This document shows positions 26,707-34,633 of a stretch of DNA of 64,000 nt, in pieces. Both the position numbers and the translations under genes were made by a program. The DNA lies in assembly GCF_013778455.1 (NCBI RefSeq), contig NZ_JACEHE010000014.1, positions 124,001-188,000 of the forward strand, written 5' to 3'. This DNA is from Streptomyces himalayensis subsp. himalayensis (GTDB taxonomy: Bacteria; Actinomycetota; Actinomycetes; Streptomycetales; Streptomycetaceae). The notes beneath the pieces are model-generated. The model was given only the letters and a program-made list of their open reading frames with translations. It was not told the origin of the DNA and made no database searches. Within the stretch, counting starts at the first letter, position 1. Every line of letters starts with the position of its first letter.

Positions 26707-27087
26707 ATGCGCCGCCCGTCCGTACGGTCCCTCGACGGTCTCGTCCTCGCTCCGGTAGCCGACCAGGCGCCGGGTCAGGTCGGTACGCGGACCCGGTTCA
26801 CGTACCACGAGAAGGACGGGGAGGTCTGGGCCGAGTATGCGGGCGGCGATGTCGTGCGCGGCCATCTCGTGGGTACGCGAGAAGGCGACCGCCTCGACTT
26901 CCGGTACGTGCAGTTGAAGCGGGACGGTACGACCTCCTCGGGTCACTGCGTGTCGACCGTCGTCGAGTTGGCGGACGGCAGGGTGCGGCTGGAGGAGACC
27001 TGGGAGTGGGAGTCGCAGAACGGCAGCGGGACGAGCGTCGTGGAGCAGATACCCTCCGGGCTGATGTCCTCCACGCCCACTGACTGA
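26707..27087 (+). CDS. small conserved protein of unknown function
   Basis: A 126-residue protein rich in beta-strand, Asp, Glu and Thr, without TM segments or signal peptide. The middle (residues 33-110) looks like an antiparallel beta-sheet with blocks such as VWAEYAGGDVVRGHLVG and RLEETWEWES, reminiscent of small lipocalin-like or n-acetyltransferase-associated barrels. The start is fixed by AAGGGAG 9 bp before the ATG. It diverges from thiO and is followed after 28 bp by the FAD oxidoreductase. Function unknown. Confidence 0.75.
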   Translation: MRRPSVRSLDGLVLAPVADQAPGQVGTRTRFTYHEKDGEVWAEYAGGDVVRGHLVGTREGDRLDFRYVQLKRDGTTSSGHCVSTVVELADGRVRLEETWEWESQNGSGTSVVEQIPSGLMSSTPTD

Positions 27088-27099
27088 CAGAACGTCAGT
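27083..27099 (+). promoter_or_regulatory. inverted repeat before the FAD oxidoreductase
   Basis: ACTGAC-AGAAC-GTCAGT, a 6-bp inverted repeat with a 5-bp spacer, lies 16 bp before the GTG start. The half-sites equal those of the TetR-type operator at 37706-37719, but the spacing differs. Confidence 0.5.
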
Positions 27100-27115
27100 T
27101 GATTATGGTGATCGG

Positions 27116-28378
27116 GTGAACGAGCAGACCCCGGCGGGCAGCCGGACAGCACAGGACGCCCCGGGCGGGAGTTCCGGGCAGGCGGAGCGCCGCGTCGTCA
27201 TCGTCGGCGCGGGCATGGCCGGCGTACACACCGCTGTTGCGCTGCGCGAGCAGGGCTTCGCCGGCGAGATCACGCTGATCGGCGCGGAACCGCACCAGCC
27301 GTACGACCGGCCGCCACTGTCCAAGGCCGTGCTGCTGGGCAAGGCCGAGGGGTCGGCCTTCGACGTCGACTTCGAGGCGCTCGGCCTCGCACTGCACCTG
27401 GGCCGCGAGGTCACCGGGCTGCGGCCGGCCGAGCATGAGCTTGACACGGAGCAGGGGCCCGTCCCGTACGACGTGCTGGTCGTGGCCACCGGTGCCGAAC
27501 CGATCCAGCTGCCCGGCGCGGTGGGCGTCCCAGGTGTCCATCTGCTGCGCACGCTGGACGACGCCGAGCGGCTGCGGCCCGTACTGGCCGAGCAGCACGA
27601 CATCGTGGTCGTCGGCGCGGGCTGGATCGGCGCGGAGTTCGCCACGGCCGCACGCGAGGCGGGCTGCGCGGTGACCGTGGTCGAGGCCGCCGACCGGCCG
27701 CTCGCGGGGGCGCTGCCCGCCGAGGTCGCCGCGCCGATGGAGGTGTGGTACGCCGACGCCGGTGTGGATCTGCGCACGCACGCGCGCGTGGACCGCGTCG
27801 AACCCGGCACGGTCGTCCTTGCGGACGGCACCCGGCTGCCCGCGGACGCCGTCGTCGTCGGTATCGGCGCGCGGCCCGCCACACGGTGGCTCGAGGGATC
27901 CGGGATCGAGCTCGGCAGCCACCGGGAGGTCGTGACGGACGACCGTCTGCGGACCTCGGCGCCCGATGTCTACGCGGTCGGCGACTGCTCCTCCTTCCCT
28001 TCGGGAAGGTACGGAGAGCGCCTCATGGTCCACCACTGGGACAACGCCCTCCAGGGCCCGCGCACGGTGGCCGCCAACATCATCGGGGAGACCCCCGAGA
28101 CGTACGACCCCGTGCCCTACTTCTGGTCGGAGCAGTTCGGGCGTTTCGTGCAGTACGCGGGGCACCACGCCGCCGCGGACGCGATGGTGTGGCGGGGTGA
28201 CCCCTCGGGGGCCGCCTGGGCGGTGTGCTGGCTACGCGACGAGCGCCTCGTCGCACTCCTCGCGGTGGGCCGCCCACGCGACCTGGCACAGGGCCGCAGA
28301 CTCATCGAGGCGGGGAACCCGATGGACGCGACGTTGCTGGCGGATCCGTCGCGACCGCTGAAGGCCGCGACGGCTTGA
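27116..28378 (+). CDS. FAD-dependent ferredoxin-reductase-like oxidoreductase
   Basis: A 420-residue class-I-type reductase of the rubredoxin/ferredoxin reductase family that passes electrons from NAD(P)H to a ferredoxin or similar carrier. Seen: FAD fold VIVGAGMAGVHTAVAL (near 28-43), VVVGAGWIGAEFA NAD fold (near 165), DVYAVGDCSSFP (near 285) and a C-terminal reductase dimerisation domain. It starts at a GTG without a good ribosome site, just after an inverted repeat that may be an operator. No partner ferredoxin gene is adjacent. Confidence 0.88.
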   Translation: MNEQTPAGSRTAQDAPGGSSGQAERRVVIVGAGMAGVHTAVALREQGFAGEITLIGAEPHQPYDRPPLSKAVLLGKAEGSAFDVDFEALGLALHLGREVTGLRPAEHELDTEQGPVPYDVLVVATGAEPIQLPGAVGVPGVHLLRTLDDAERLRPVLAEQHDIVVVGAGWIGAEFATAAREAGCAVTVVEAADRPLAGALPAEVAAPMEVWYADAGVDLRTHARVDRVEPGTVVLADGTRLPADAVVVGIGARPATRWLEGSGIELGSHREVVTDDRLRTSAPDVYAVGDCSSFPSGRYGERLMVHHWDNALQGPRTVAANIIGETPETYDPVPYFWSEQFGRFVQYAGHHAAADAMVWRGDPSGAAWAVCWLRDERLVALLAVGRPRDLAQGRRLIEAGNPMDATLLADPSRPLKAATA

Positions 28379-28381
28379 CCT

Positions 28382-28441
28382 CCGTTGTGGGCAGGCGTTC
28401 CGCAGGGCGGAACGGGTGGGCACAACCCACTACGGCGGGTG
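28382..28441. repeat. dispersed palindromic repeat, copy B
   Basis: CCGTTGTGGGCAGGCGTTCC (28382-28401) and CGGAACGGGTGGGCACAAC (28408-28426) form an imperfect hairpin just after the FAD oxidoreductase stop; it may act as its terminator. Matches copy A at 4912-5001 without the nested insertion. Confidence 0.8.
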
Positions 28442-28616
28442 AGATCGGGTCGTACGGCAGACGGGGCGTGCCCCGTACCGGGCGACGCGCCCACTCAGCA
28501 GGGCAGCCCACGGTGCGCCGTCCGCGCCGGTCAAAAGCGCCCACCGCCGGCACGGCGGCCCCCCGCCGGGAGGCGCCTGGCTTCCGACTGTCAGTCGGGG
28601 ATGGCAGGCTTGTCCC

Positions 28617-28982
28617 GTGACCGAGATTGACGCAAAGATCGATGCTCTCGTCCCCGCATGGCTCACTCTGCCCGATATCGCCGAAAGGATCGGTGTCGAG
28701 GTGACGCGTGTCCGGCAGCTGGTCAAGGAGGGCCAGCTGATCGCGGTGCGCCGCGGTGAGAACCGGGCACTGCATGTGCCTGCCGCCTTCATCGACGGCG
28801 ACAAGGTCGTCAAGGGCCTGACCGGCACCCTGACGCTCCTGAGGGACGACGGCTTCACAGACGAAGAGATGCTCGAGTGGCTCTTCACCCCGGACCCGAG
28901 CCTGCCCGGCACGCCTGCCCAGGCGCTGAGTGAGAACCGTGGCACCGAGGTGAAGCGCCGCGCGCAGGCGCTCGCCGTCTGA
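28617..28982 (+). CDS. Rv2175c-family DNA-binding protein
   Basis: A 121-residue protein with a winged helix-turn-helix (LPDIAERIGVEVTRVRQL, residues 18-35) and a conserved C-terminal helical half. This is the actinobacterial Rv2175c family; in M. tuberculosis the protein is a substrate of the Ser/Thr kinase PknL encoded next door. Here the PASTA kinase gene lies ~4.5 kb away. The GTG start has no ribosome site, suggesting a leaderless message. The DNA target is unknown. Confidence 0.88.
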   Translation: MTEIDAKIDALVPAWLTLPDIAERIGVEVTRVRQLVKEGQLIAVRRGENRALHVPAAFIDGDKVVKGLTGTLTLLRDDGFTDEEMLEWLFTPDPSLPGTPAQALSENRGTEVKRRAQALAV

Positions 28983-29065
28983 CATCCAGGGGCTCCCGAG
29001 CCCGGCGCTCGGGAGCCCGCGGCCACCCAGATCGATCGCCGCAACGCCGCCACCGGGGGACACGT

Positions 29066-29761
29066 ATGCCCAAGAACGACACCGCTCACCCAGCCACGGC
29101 CCCGGCCACCGACCCCGCGGCCGCCCTGCGGGCGCAGCTCGCCGACGCGCGGGTCTACCTCTGCACCGACGCGCGCAAGCGGCAGGGGGACCTCCCGGAG
29201 TTCCTCGACGCCGTCCTCGAGAACGGCGTCGACATCGTGCAGCTGCGCGACAAGGGCATGGAGGCCGGTGAGGAGCTCGAGCACCTCGCCGTCTTCGCCG
29301 ACGCCTGCCAGCGGCACGGCAGGCTGCTCGCCGTGAACGACCGTGCGGACGTCGCGCACGCCATCGGATCCGACGTGCTGCATCTGGGCCAGGGCGACCT
29401 GCCCGTGCCCGCTGCCCGTGCGATCCTGGGCGACCGCGTACTCGTCGGCCGCTCCACCCACGCCGATTCGGAGGCCGCGGCGGCTGCCGTCCAGGACGGA
29501 GTGGACTACTTCTGCACGGGCCCGTGCTGGCCGACGCCCACCAAACCCGGCCGCCATGCACCCGGCCTTGACCTGGTGCGTTACACGGCGGCACTCGGCA
29601 CGGACCGGCCGTGGTTCGCCATCGGCGGGATCGATCTGGGCAACCTGGACGAGGTGCTCGAAGCCGGTGCCCGCCGCGTCGTGGTCGTCCGGGCGATCAC
29701 CGAGGCCGACGACCCGGCGGCAGCGGCGGCGGAGTTCGCGAAGCGACTGCGGGCGGCCTGA
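29066..29761 (+). CDS. thiE: thiamine-phosphate synthase
   Basis: A 231-residue TIM-barrel enzyme joining thiazole phosphate and HMP-pyrophosphate into thiamine phosphate. Seen: VQLRDKGM (near 53-60), VNDRADVA (near 93-100), HLGQGDLP (near 110-117), VGRSTH (near 131) and AIGGIDLGN near 192. A disordered N-terminal extension of ~20 residues precedes the barrel. The start ATG lies 84 bp after the Rv2175c-like gene. No riboswitch is visible before it, in contrast to thiO. Confidence 0.93.
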   Translation: MPKNDTAHPATAPATDPAAALRAQLADARVYLCTDARKRQGDLPEFLDAVLENGVDIVQLRDKGMEAGEELEHLAVFADACQRHGRLLAVNDRADVAHAIGSDVLHLGQGDLPVPAARAILGDRVLVGRSTHADSEAAAAAVQDGVDYFCTGPCWPTPTKPGRHAPGLDLVRYTAALGTDRPWFAIGGIDLGNLDEVLEAGARRVVVVRAITEADDPAAAAAEFAKRLRAA

Positions 29762-29915
29762 CCGCCCCGTGATCGATGGGCGCACGTGATCGATCGGCGT
29801 CATCGGATCAGCTGATCTGTGCCCGCCCGTCCGATACGTGGACAACAGTCCGGCAAAAAGGGCAATTTACCCTGCTCTGGTTGGGGGACCGCCAGTGCCT
29901 GGCTAACCTGCGAGT

Positions 29916-30836
29916 ATGGCCCTCGGAACTGCCTCCACCAGGACTGATCGCGCACGAACCGTGCGCGACATGCTCGCCACCGGCAAAACCACGTACTCCT
30001 TCGAGTTCTGGGCGCCGAAGACCCCGAAGGGCGAGCGGAACCTGTGGAACGCGCTGCGCCGTATCGAGGCCGTCGCACCCAGCTTCGTCTCCGTCACCTA
30101 CGGTGCCGGCGGCTCCACGCGCGCAGGCACGGTGAAAGCGACCGAGCAGATCGCCGCCGACTCGACGCTCACCCCCGTGGCCCACCTCACCGCGGTCAGC
30201 CACTCCGTCGCGGAGCTGCGCAACATCATCGGGCAGTACGCCGACGCCGGGATCCGGAACATGCTCGCGGTCCGCGGCGACCCGCCCGGCGACCCCATGG
30301 GCGACTGGATCCCGCACCCGCAGGGCCTGACCTACGCGGCCGAACTCGTGCGGCTGATCAAGGAATCCGGCGACTTCTGCGTGGGCGTCGCGGCCTTCCC
30401 CGAGACGCACCCGCGGTCGTCGGACGAGGACACGGACGTACAGCACTTCATCGACAAGTGCCGCGCCGGGGCCGACTACGCGATCACACAGATGTTCTTC
30501 CAGCCCGAGTCCTATCTGCGCCTGCGGGACCGGGTCGAGTCCGCCGGCTGCACGACCCCGATCATCCCGGAGGTCATGCCCGTCACCAGCGTGAAGCAGC
30601 TCGAACGGCTGCCCAAGCTCAGCAACGCGGCCATCCCGGACTCTCTGAAAGAGCGGATCCTCACAGCAAAAGACGATCCGGCCGCTGTACGCTCCATTGG
30701 CATTGAGTTCGCAACGGAGTTCTGCGCGAGGCTGTTGAGCGAAGGCGTTCCAGGACTGCACTTCATCACCCTCAACAACTCCACGGCGACGCTGGAGATC
30801 TACGAGAATCTGGGCCTGCACCACCCACAGGCCTAG
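29916..30836 (+). CDS. metF: methylenetetrahydrofolate reductase
   Basis: A 306-residue FAD enzyme reducing 5,10-methylene-THF to 5-methyl-THF for methionine synthesis. Seen: the N-terminal SFEFWAPKTPKG catalytic-Glu segment (near 28-39), SVTYGAGGSTR (near 58-68), LAVRGDPPGD (near 115) and QMFFQPESY (near 195). The ATG lies close behind a TAACCT-like -10 (about 29903), so the mRNA is probably leaderless. The M. tuberculosis neighbourhood also has a MetF-like gene (Rv2172c). Confidence 0.94.
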   Translation: MALGTASTRTDRARTVRDMLATGKTTYSFEFWAPKTPKGERNLWNALRRIEAVAPSFVSVTYGAGGSTRAGTVKATEQIAADSTLTPVAHLTAVSHSVAELRNIIGQYADAGIRNMLAVRGDPPGDPMGDWIPHPQGLTYAAELVRLIKESGDFCVGVAAFPETHPRSSDEDTDVQHFIDKCRAGADYAITQMFFQPESYLRLRDRVESAGCTTPIIPEVMPVTSVKQLERLPKLSNAAIPDSLKERILTAKDDPAAVRSIGIEFATEFCARLLSEGVPGLHFITLNNSTATLEIYENLGLHHPQA

Positions 30837-30881
30837 ACCGGCCGCATCCAGAGGGGCGGCGGCCGCAGGAGAGGGGCGTAC

Positions 30882-31838
30882 ATGGGCTGGACGGTCCTCT
30901 ACATCGCATTCGGCATCGTCGCGCTGTGGTTGCTCGGCGAGGTGCTGTTGCAGTACAAGGCACGGCTTCGCTGGCGGCTGCTCGCCTTCGTCGGCTTCCT
31001 CGGGGTGGTCCTCGGCGTGCTGATGCCCTCGGTGGTGGTCATCGGGATCGGGGCGGCCGCCTTCGCCGTCGGGCAGACGTACGTCACGCTCTCGTTCCGC
31101 CGCGGCTTCTCGACCGGCTGGGCGCTGGGCGGCGTACCGGGCGTGAGCAGGCGCCGCGAGGCGGAGCCGCCGTCCCGCCAGGAGCCGACGCTCGAGGTGT
31201 CCGGCCTCGAGGAGAGTGAGTCCGCCCGGCCCGGCTACGCGTACGCGGAGGCCGACGCCCAGGCCCGTGCACAGGCTGACGAGGGCGCGTTCGCCTACGG
31301 GTACGCGGGCGACGGAACGTACCAGCAACCGGGCGAGGGAACGTACCAACAGCCGGGCGAGGGAACGTACCGCCAGGGCGACGGACCCGCCGTGTACGAG
31401 CCGCAGCCGATGCCCGACGACACCGGGCAGTACGGCGTGTACGGCAACCCGGTGTACGAGCCCGCCGCGTCCGCGCAGCAGAACGCGGGCTACGGCTACG
31501 ACGGCTACGCCGGATACGGCCAGCAGCAGTACGACGGGTACGGCGGCCAGCAGCAGTACGACGCTTACACCGACCCGTACGCCGCGACGGGCACGTACGG
31601 CGGCCAGCAGCAGTACGACGCATACGGCCAGCAGTACGGACAGGGTGGTTACCCCCAGGATCCGTACGCGGCTCCCGCATACGGCGGGGAGACGCCTCCC
31701 GGCGGTGTGTGGGTGCCCCAGCAGCGCGACGGCGACCAGCAGCCGTACGGCGGTGAACTCCCGCCGGAACAGGGCTATCCGCAACAGGACCAGGGCGGCT
31801 ACGACACCGGGTACAACCAGCAGCAGTACCGCTACTGA
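30882..31838 (+). CDS. membrane protein with Tyr/Gln/Gly-rich repetitive tail
   Basis: A 318-residue protein. The first ~85 residues carry two to three TM segments (LYIAFGIVALWLLGEVLL, then FVGFLGVVLGVLMPSVVVIG). A basic loop and an acidic stretch follow, then a ~180-residue low-complexity tail rich in Tyr, Gln, Gly and Pro, with tandem GTYQQPGE and YGGQQQYDAY units. The ATG follows AGGAGAGG. Such tails often form disordered surface or scaffolding regions. Function unknown. It begins 46 bp after metF and converges with the CrtI-like gene. Confidence 0.75.
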   Translation: MGWTVLYIAFGIVALWLLGEVLLQYKARLRWRLLAFVGFLGVVLGVLMPSVVVIGIGAAAFAVGQTYVTLSFRRGFSTGWALGGVPGVSRRREAEPPSRQEPTLEVSGLEESESARPGYAYAEADAQARAQADEGAFAYGYAGDGTYQQPGEGTYQQPGEGTYRQGDGPAVYEPQPMPDDTGQYGVYGNPVYEPAASAQQNAGYGYDGYAGYGQQQYDGYGGQQQYDAYTDPYAATGTYGGQQQYDAYGQQYGQGGYPQDPYAAPAYGGETPPGGVWVPQQRDGDQQPYGGELPPEQGYPQQDQGGYDTGYNQQQYRY

Positions 31839-31913
31839 GCCCGGGCCCACCGGCCCGCCGGTGGCTCCGTGGCTCCGTGGCTCCGCGCGACGGGTTCCCC
31901 GGGCCGCCTGGTC

Positions 31914-33419
31914 TCACTGCGAACCGCGGAAGTCCGGCCCCTCCACGATGAGTCCGGCTACCAGCGCGCCCGACATGCCCGCGTGCGGCAGCCCGCCGCC
32001 TGGGTGCGCCCAGCCGCCCACCGCGAACAGCCCCGGTATGCGTGTGCTGTTCGACGGGTGCAGCAGGCGGCCGCCGGCCGAGGCCAGCGCGGGCGCCGGG
32101 ACGGAGCCGCCGTCGGCTCCCGTGGCCGCCGCGACGTCCGCCGGGGTGCGCACCTCATGCCACAGAAGGCGGTCCCGCAGGCCGGGCACGGCCCGTTCGG
32201 CGACCGTCAGCACCCGCTCCACGTCGGCCTCCGAGACCTCCGCGTGCGCCGGGACCGTGACGGTCAGCGTCACGGCCTCGTGCTCCGCGTCGGGCACCAG
32301 CTCGGGGTCGCCCGGGCGCAGCACTGTCACGGACGGCGAGACCGCGACGGCCGGCCGCGGTCCGAAGAGGCGGTCGAGCTCGTCCTGACGGTCGCCCGCG
32401 TGCACCACCGTCCGGTACGGAGTGTCCTCGGGACGGCCGCCTCGCAGGGCGAGCAGCACGGTCAGCCGGCTCGGCAGCCCGGCCTGCGCCTGCGACGGGA
32501 CCTCGCCCGTCGCGCGGATCGGGGGCCCGGGCAGCAGGCCGTCCAGCACGCCCGGCGCGACGCCCGCGACCACGAAAGCAGCGTCCTCGGCCGACCGATC
32601 GGACAGCTCCACGCCCGCCGCGCGGCCGTCCTTCTCGACGATCCGGGTCACTTCCGCGCCGAAGCGGAACTCCACCCCCCGCGCCAGGCACCGCTCGTAC
32701 ACCGCATCCGCCAGCGCCCTCAGCCCTCCGCGCACGTACCAGGCGCCGAAGGTCTGCTCCATGTACGGCAGGACGGCCGCGCTCGGCGGTGTGGTCCGCG
32801 GGTCCAGGCCGTACGCCAGGGCATAGTGCTCCAGCAGCGCGCGCAGCCGCGGCTCGCCGCCCAGCTCCAGCTCGGCGACCTCCGTGAGCGTCGTCGCCAC
32901 CCGGTCCCTGCGCAGCAGGCGCCGCTGCACTGCTGCCGGATACGGCTCCCGCTCCGCCAGGACCTGCCAGTTCGGCCACAGCGGCTCTTCCAGCAGCGGG
33001 CGGCGGGAGCGGTCCCAGGCCTCACGGGCACGGTTCATGAACGCCGCCCAGCGCGCCCCCGCGCCCCCGCCGAGCGCGGCGTCCAGCGCCTCGCCTACGC
33101 CCGCGCGTGACGCGTTCGGCAGGGACACCTCCGTGCCGTCCGCGAAGACATGCCGCACCGCGGGCTCGACCTGGGACAGCTCGACGCACCGCTCCAGGGG
33201 CTCCTTGCCCGTCTTGAGGAACAGATCCCGGAACACCGCGGGCAGCTGCAGCAGTCCAGGGCCCGTGTCGAAGGCGAAGCCGTCGCGTTCGACGCGGCCC
33301 AGCGCCCCGCCGTGCGTCCCCGCGCGCTCGTACACCACCACCCGGTGGCCCCCGACGGCCAGCCGGGCAGCAGCCGCCATGGCGCCCATCCCAGCGCCGA
33401 TCACCGCAATCCGTGCCAT
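31914..33419 (-). CDS. phytoene-desaturase-like NAD(P)/FAD oxidoreductase (CrtI family)
   Basis: A 501-residue flavin amine-oxidase-fold protein. Seen: the FAD fold IAVIGAGMGAMAAAARLAVG (residues 4-23) with VVVYERAGTHGG, a central DGTEV-like region and the C-terminal FAVGGWAHPGGGLPHAGMSG (near 465-484) that binds FAD. These match the CrtI family, but no phytoene synthase or other carotenoid gene lies nearby, so the carotenoid role is uncertain. The start at 33419 gives the usual short N-terminus before the FAD fold. Confidence 0.85.
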   Translation of the reverse strand: MARIAVIGAGMGAMAAAARLAVGGHRVVVYERAGTHGGALGRVERDGFAFDTGPGLLQLPAVFRDLFLKTGKEPLERCVELSQVEPAVRHVFADGTEVSLPNASRAGVGEALDAALGGGAGARWAAFMNRAREAWDRSRRPLLEEPLWPNWQVLAEREPYPAAVQRRLLRRDRVATTLTEVAELELGGEPRLRALLEHYALAYGLDPRTTPPSAAVLPYMEQTFGAWYVRGGLRALADAVYERCLARGVEFRFGAEVTRIVEKDGRAAGVELSDRSAEDAAFVVAGVAPGVLDGLLPGPPIRATGEVPSQAQAGLPSRLTVLLALRGGRPEDTPYRTVVHAGDRQDELDRLFGPRPAVAVSPSVTVLRPGDPELVPDAEHEAVTLTVTVPAHAEVSEADVERVLTVAERAVPGLRDRLLWHEVRTPADVAAATGADGGSVPAPALASAGGRLLHPSNSTRIPGLFAVGGWAHPGGGLPHAGMSGALVAGLIVEGPDFRGSQ

Positions 33420-33587
33420 GTCAGGGACTTTATCGGCCCCCACTGACAGTCCCGTCCGGCAGCCACCGGGAGTGCCGCACCCCGGTTCCCGCCCGGGCGG
33501 CCGAGGGCGCCACCCGGCCCCGGGCGAGTACGGGAACGGACGCGATCGTCACCAGCAGGCGACGCTCGCTCCTGAGGATGAGCACAC

Positions 33588-33854
33588 ATGTCTGAGTATC
33601 CGTACCTAGGCGGCGAGTTGAGTAGGTATGCGGATGGGCTGCGACCTGCGCAGACGGAAGAGTTAGGGCACGGAAAGGGGCGCCGGCGCCGGACCGCCGA
33701 CACGGGGCGGCGGAACGGTGCGGCGCCCTTGGCCGCTCCTCCTGCCGAAGGCAGGACGGGGACGGGGGATGGGGGAACGGGGGAAACGGACGGGGGAACG
33801 GGACGGGGGAACCACGGGGGACGGGAGACCACGGGGGATGCGCCGGTCCGGTGA
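33588..33854 (+). CDS. possible small ORF in a short transcription unit
   Basis: An 88-residue open frame without a ribosome site. The first ~30 residues look protein-like; the rest is a G-rich low-complexity stretch (GGGACGGGGG repeats). DNA at 33597-33632 forms an imperfect hairpin (ATCCGTACCTA with TAGGTATGCGGAT). A rho-independent terminator follows at 33875-33897. It could be a small RNA gene rather than a protein. The 513-bp gap between the CrtI-like gene and the TetR gene holds nothing else. Confidence 0.3.
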   Translation: MSEYPYLGGELSRYADGLRPAQTEELGHGKGRRRRTADTGRRNGAAPLAAPPAEGRTGTGDGGTGETDGGTGRGNHGGRETTGDAPVR

Positions 33855-33874
33855 GGCCTCAAGGGAGATGAGGC

Positions 33875-33897
33875 CGCGCCGGACCGGCGCGCTTTTT
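33875..33897 (+). terminator. rho-independent terminator with T-run
   Basis: CGCGCCG (33875-33881) pairs with CGGCGCG (33885-33891) over a 3-nt loop, followed by C and five T. A T-run terminator is unusual in this window and marks the end of a plus-strand transcript that includes the ORF at 33588. Confidence 0.75.
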
Positions 33898-33932
33898 GTA
33901 CCGCCGCGCTTCTTGTGATGTACGACGCCGGC

Positions 33933-34622
33933 TCAGCGCCCTCCGGCCACGCGCCCCTGCAGCAGACGGGACAGTGCGGCGTGCACATCGTCGAGCGAGC
34001 GCTCCGGCTGGAACGCCTTCCAGTCCAGCGCCGCCACCAGCACCATCCCGAACAGCGCTGCCGCCGTCAGCGGGACGTCGATCTCCTCGCTCAGCTCGCC
34101 GCTGTCGACGCCGTCGCGCAGCACCCGTTCCACGACCGCGACGGCCTCCTGGCGGAGCACCAGGAGCGTGGACTGCCAGGCCCGGTTGGTGCGCCACAGC
34201 TCGGCGACGTACAGCTGGGTGAAGGCCGGATAGCGGTCGATGAAGACGAGTCCGGCGCGGACCATCGCGTCCAGTGCGTCGACCTTGCTGCCGCCGTCCT
34301 TCGCGGTCCTCTCGGCCGCCTCCCGCAGGGAGGCGGTGAGGAGGCCCACGCCGTGCCGCAGCAGCTCCTCGAAGAGGACCGACTTGCTCGCGAAGTTGTA
34401 GTAGACCGTGCCCTTGGCGACCCCGGCCCGCTCGGCGATCTCGTCCACCGTGGTGGCCGAGAAGCCCTGCTCGGCGATGAGGCTCACGGCGGCCTCGTAG
34501 AGCTTCTGCCGGGTCGCCTGGCGCCGTGTGCCGCCGCCGTCCACGGCCTTGCCGCCCCCCGTGCCTCTGCTGCCGTCCACGGCGCTGCCGCCGACGCCGT
34601 CCATGGCCTTGCTGCTTTCCAT
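33933..34622 (-). CDS. TetR-family transcriptional regulator
   Basis: A 229-residue TetR regulator. A ~35-residue Gly/Ala/Asp-rich head precedes the helix-turn-helix (about residues 40-85; SATTVDEIAERAGVAKGTVYYNF), followed by an all-alpha ligand-binding domain. The start at 34622 is 11 bp after the transporter stop, so it is the last gene of the ABC operon; internal ATGs are possible alternatives. It probably represses its own operon through the palindrome at 37706-37719. Confidence 0.88.
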   Translation of the reverse strand: MESSKAMDGVGGSAVDGSRGTGGGKAVDGGGTRRQATRQKLYEAAVSLIAEQGFSATTVDEIAERAGVAKGTVYYNFASKSVLFEELLRHGVGLLTASLREAAERTAKDGGSKVDALDAMVRAGLVFIDRYPAFTQLYVAELWRTNRAWQSTLLVLRQEAVAVVERVLRDGVDSGELSEEIDVPLTAAALFGMVLVAALDWKAFQPERSLDDVHAALSRLLQGRVAGGR

Positions 34623-34633
34623 GGCCCTGATTG

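Noticed and set aside
31914..33419. Carotenoid biosynthesis cluster
   Set aside because: Only one CrtI-like gene is present; no phytoene synthase, GGPP synthase or cyclase lies nearby.
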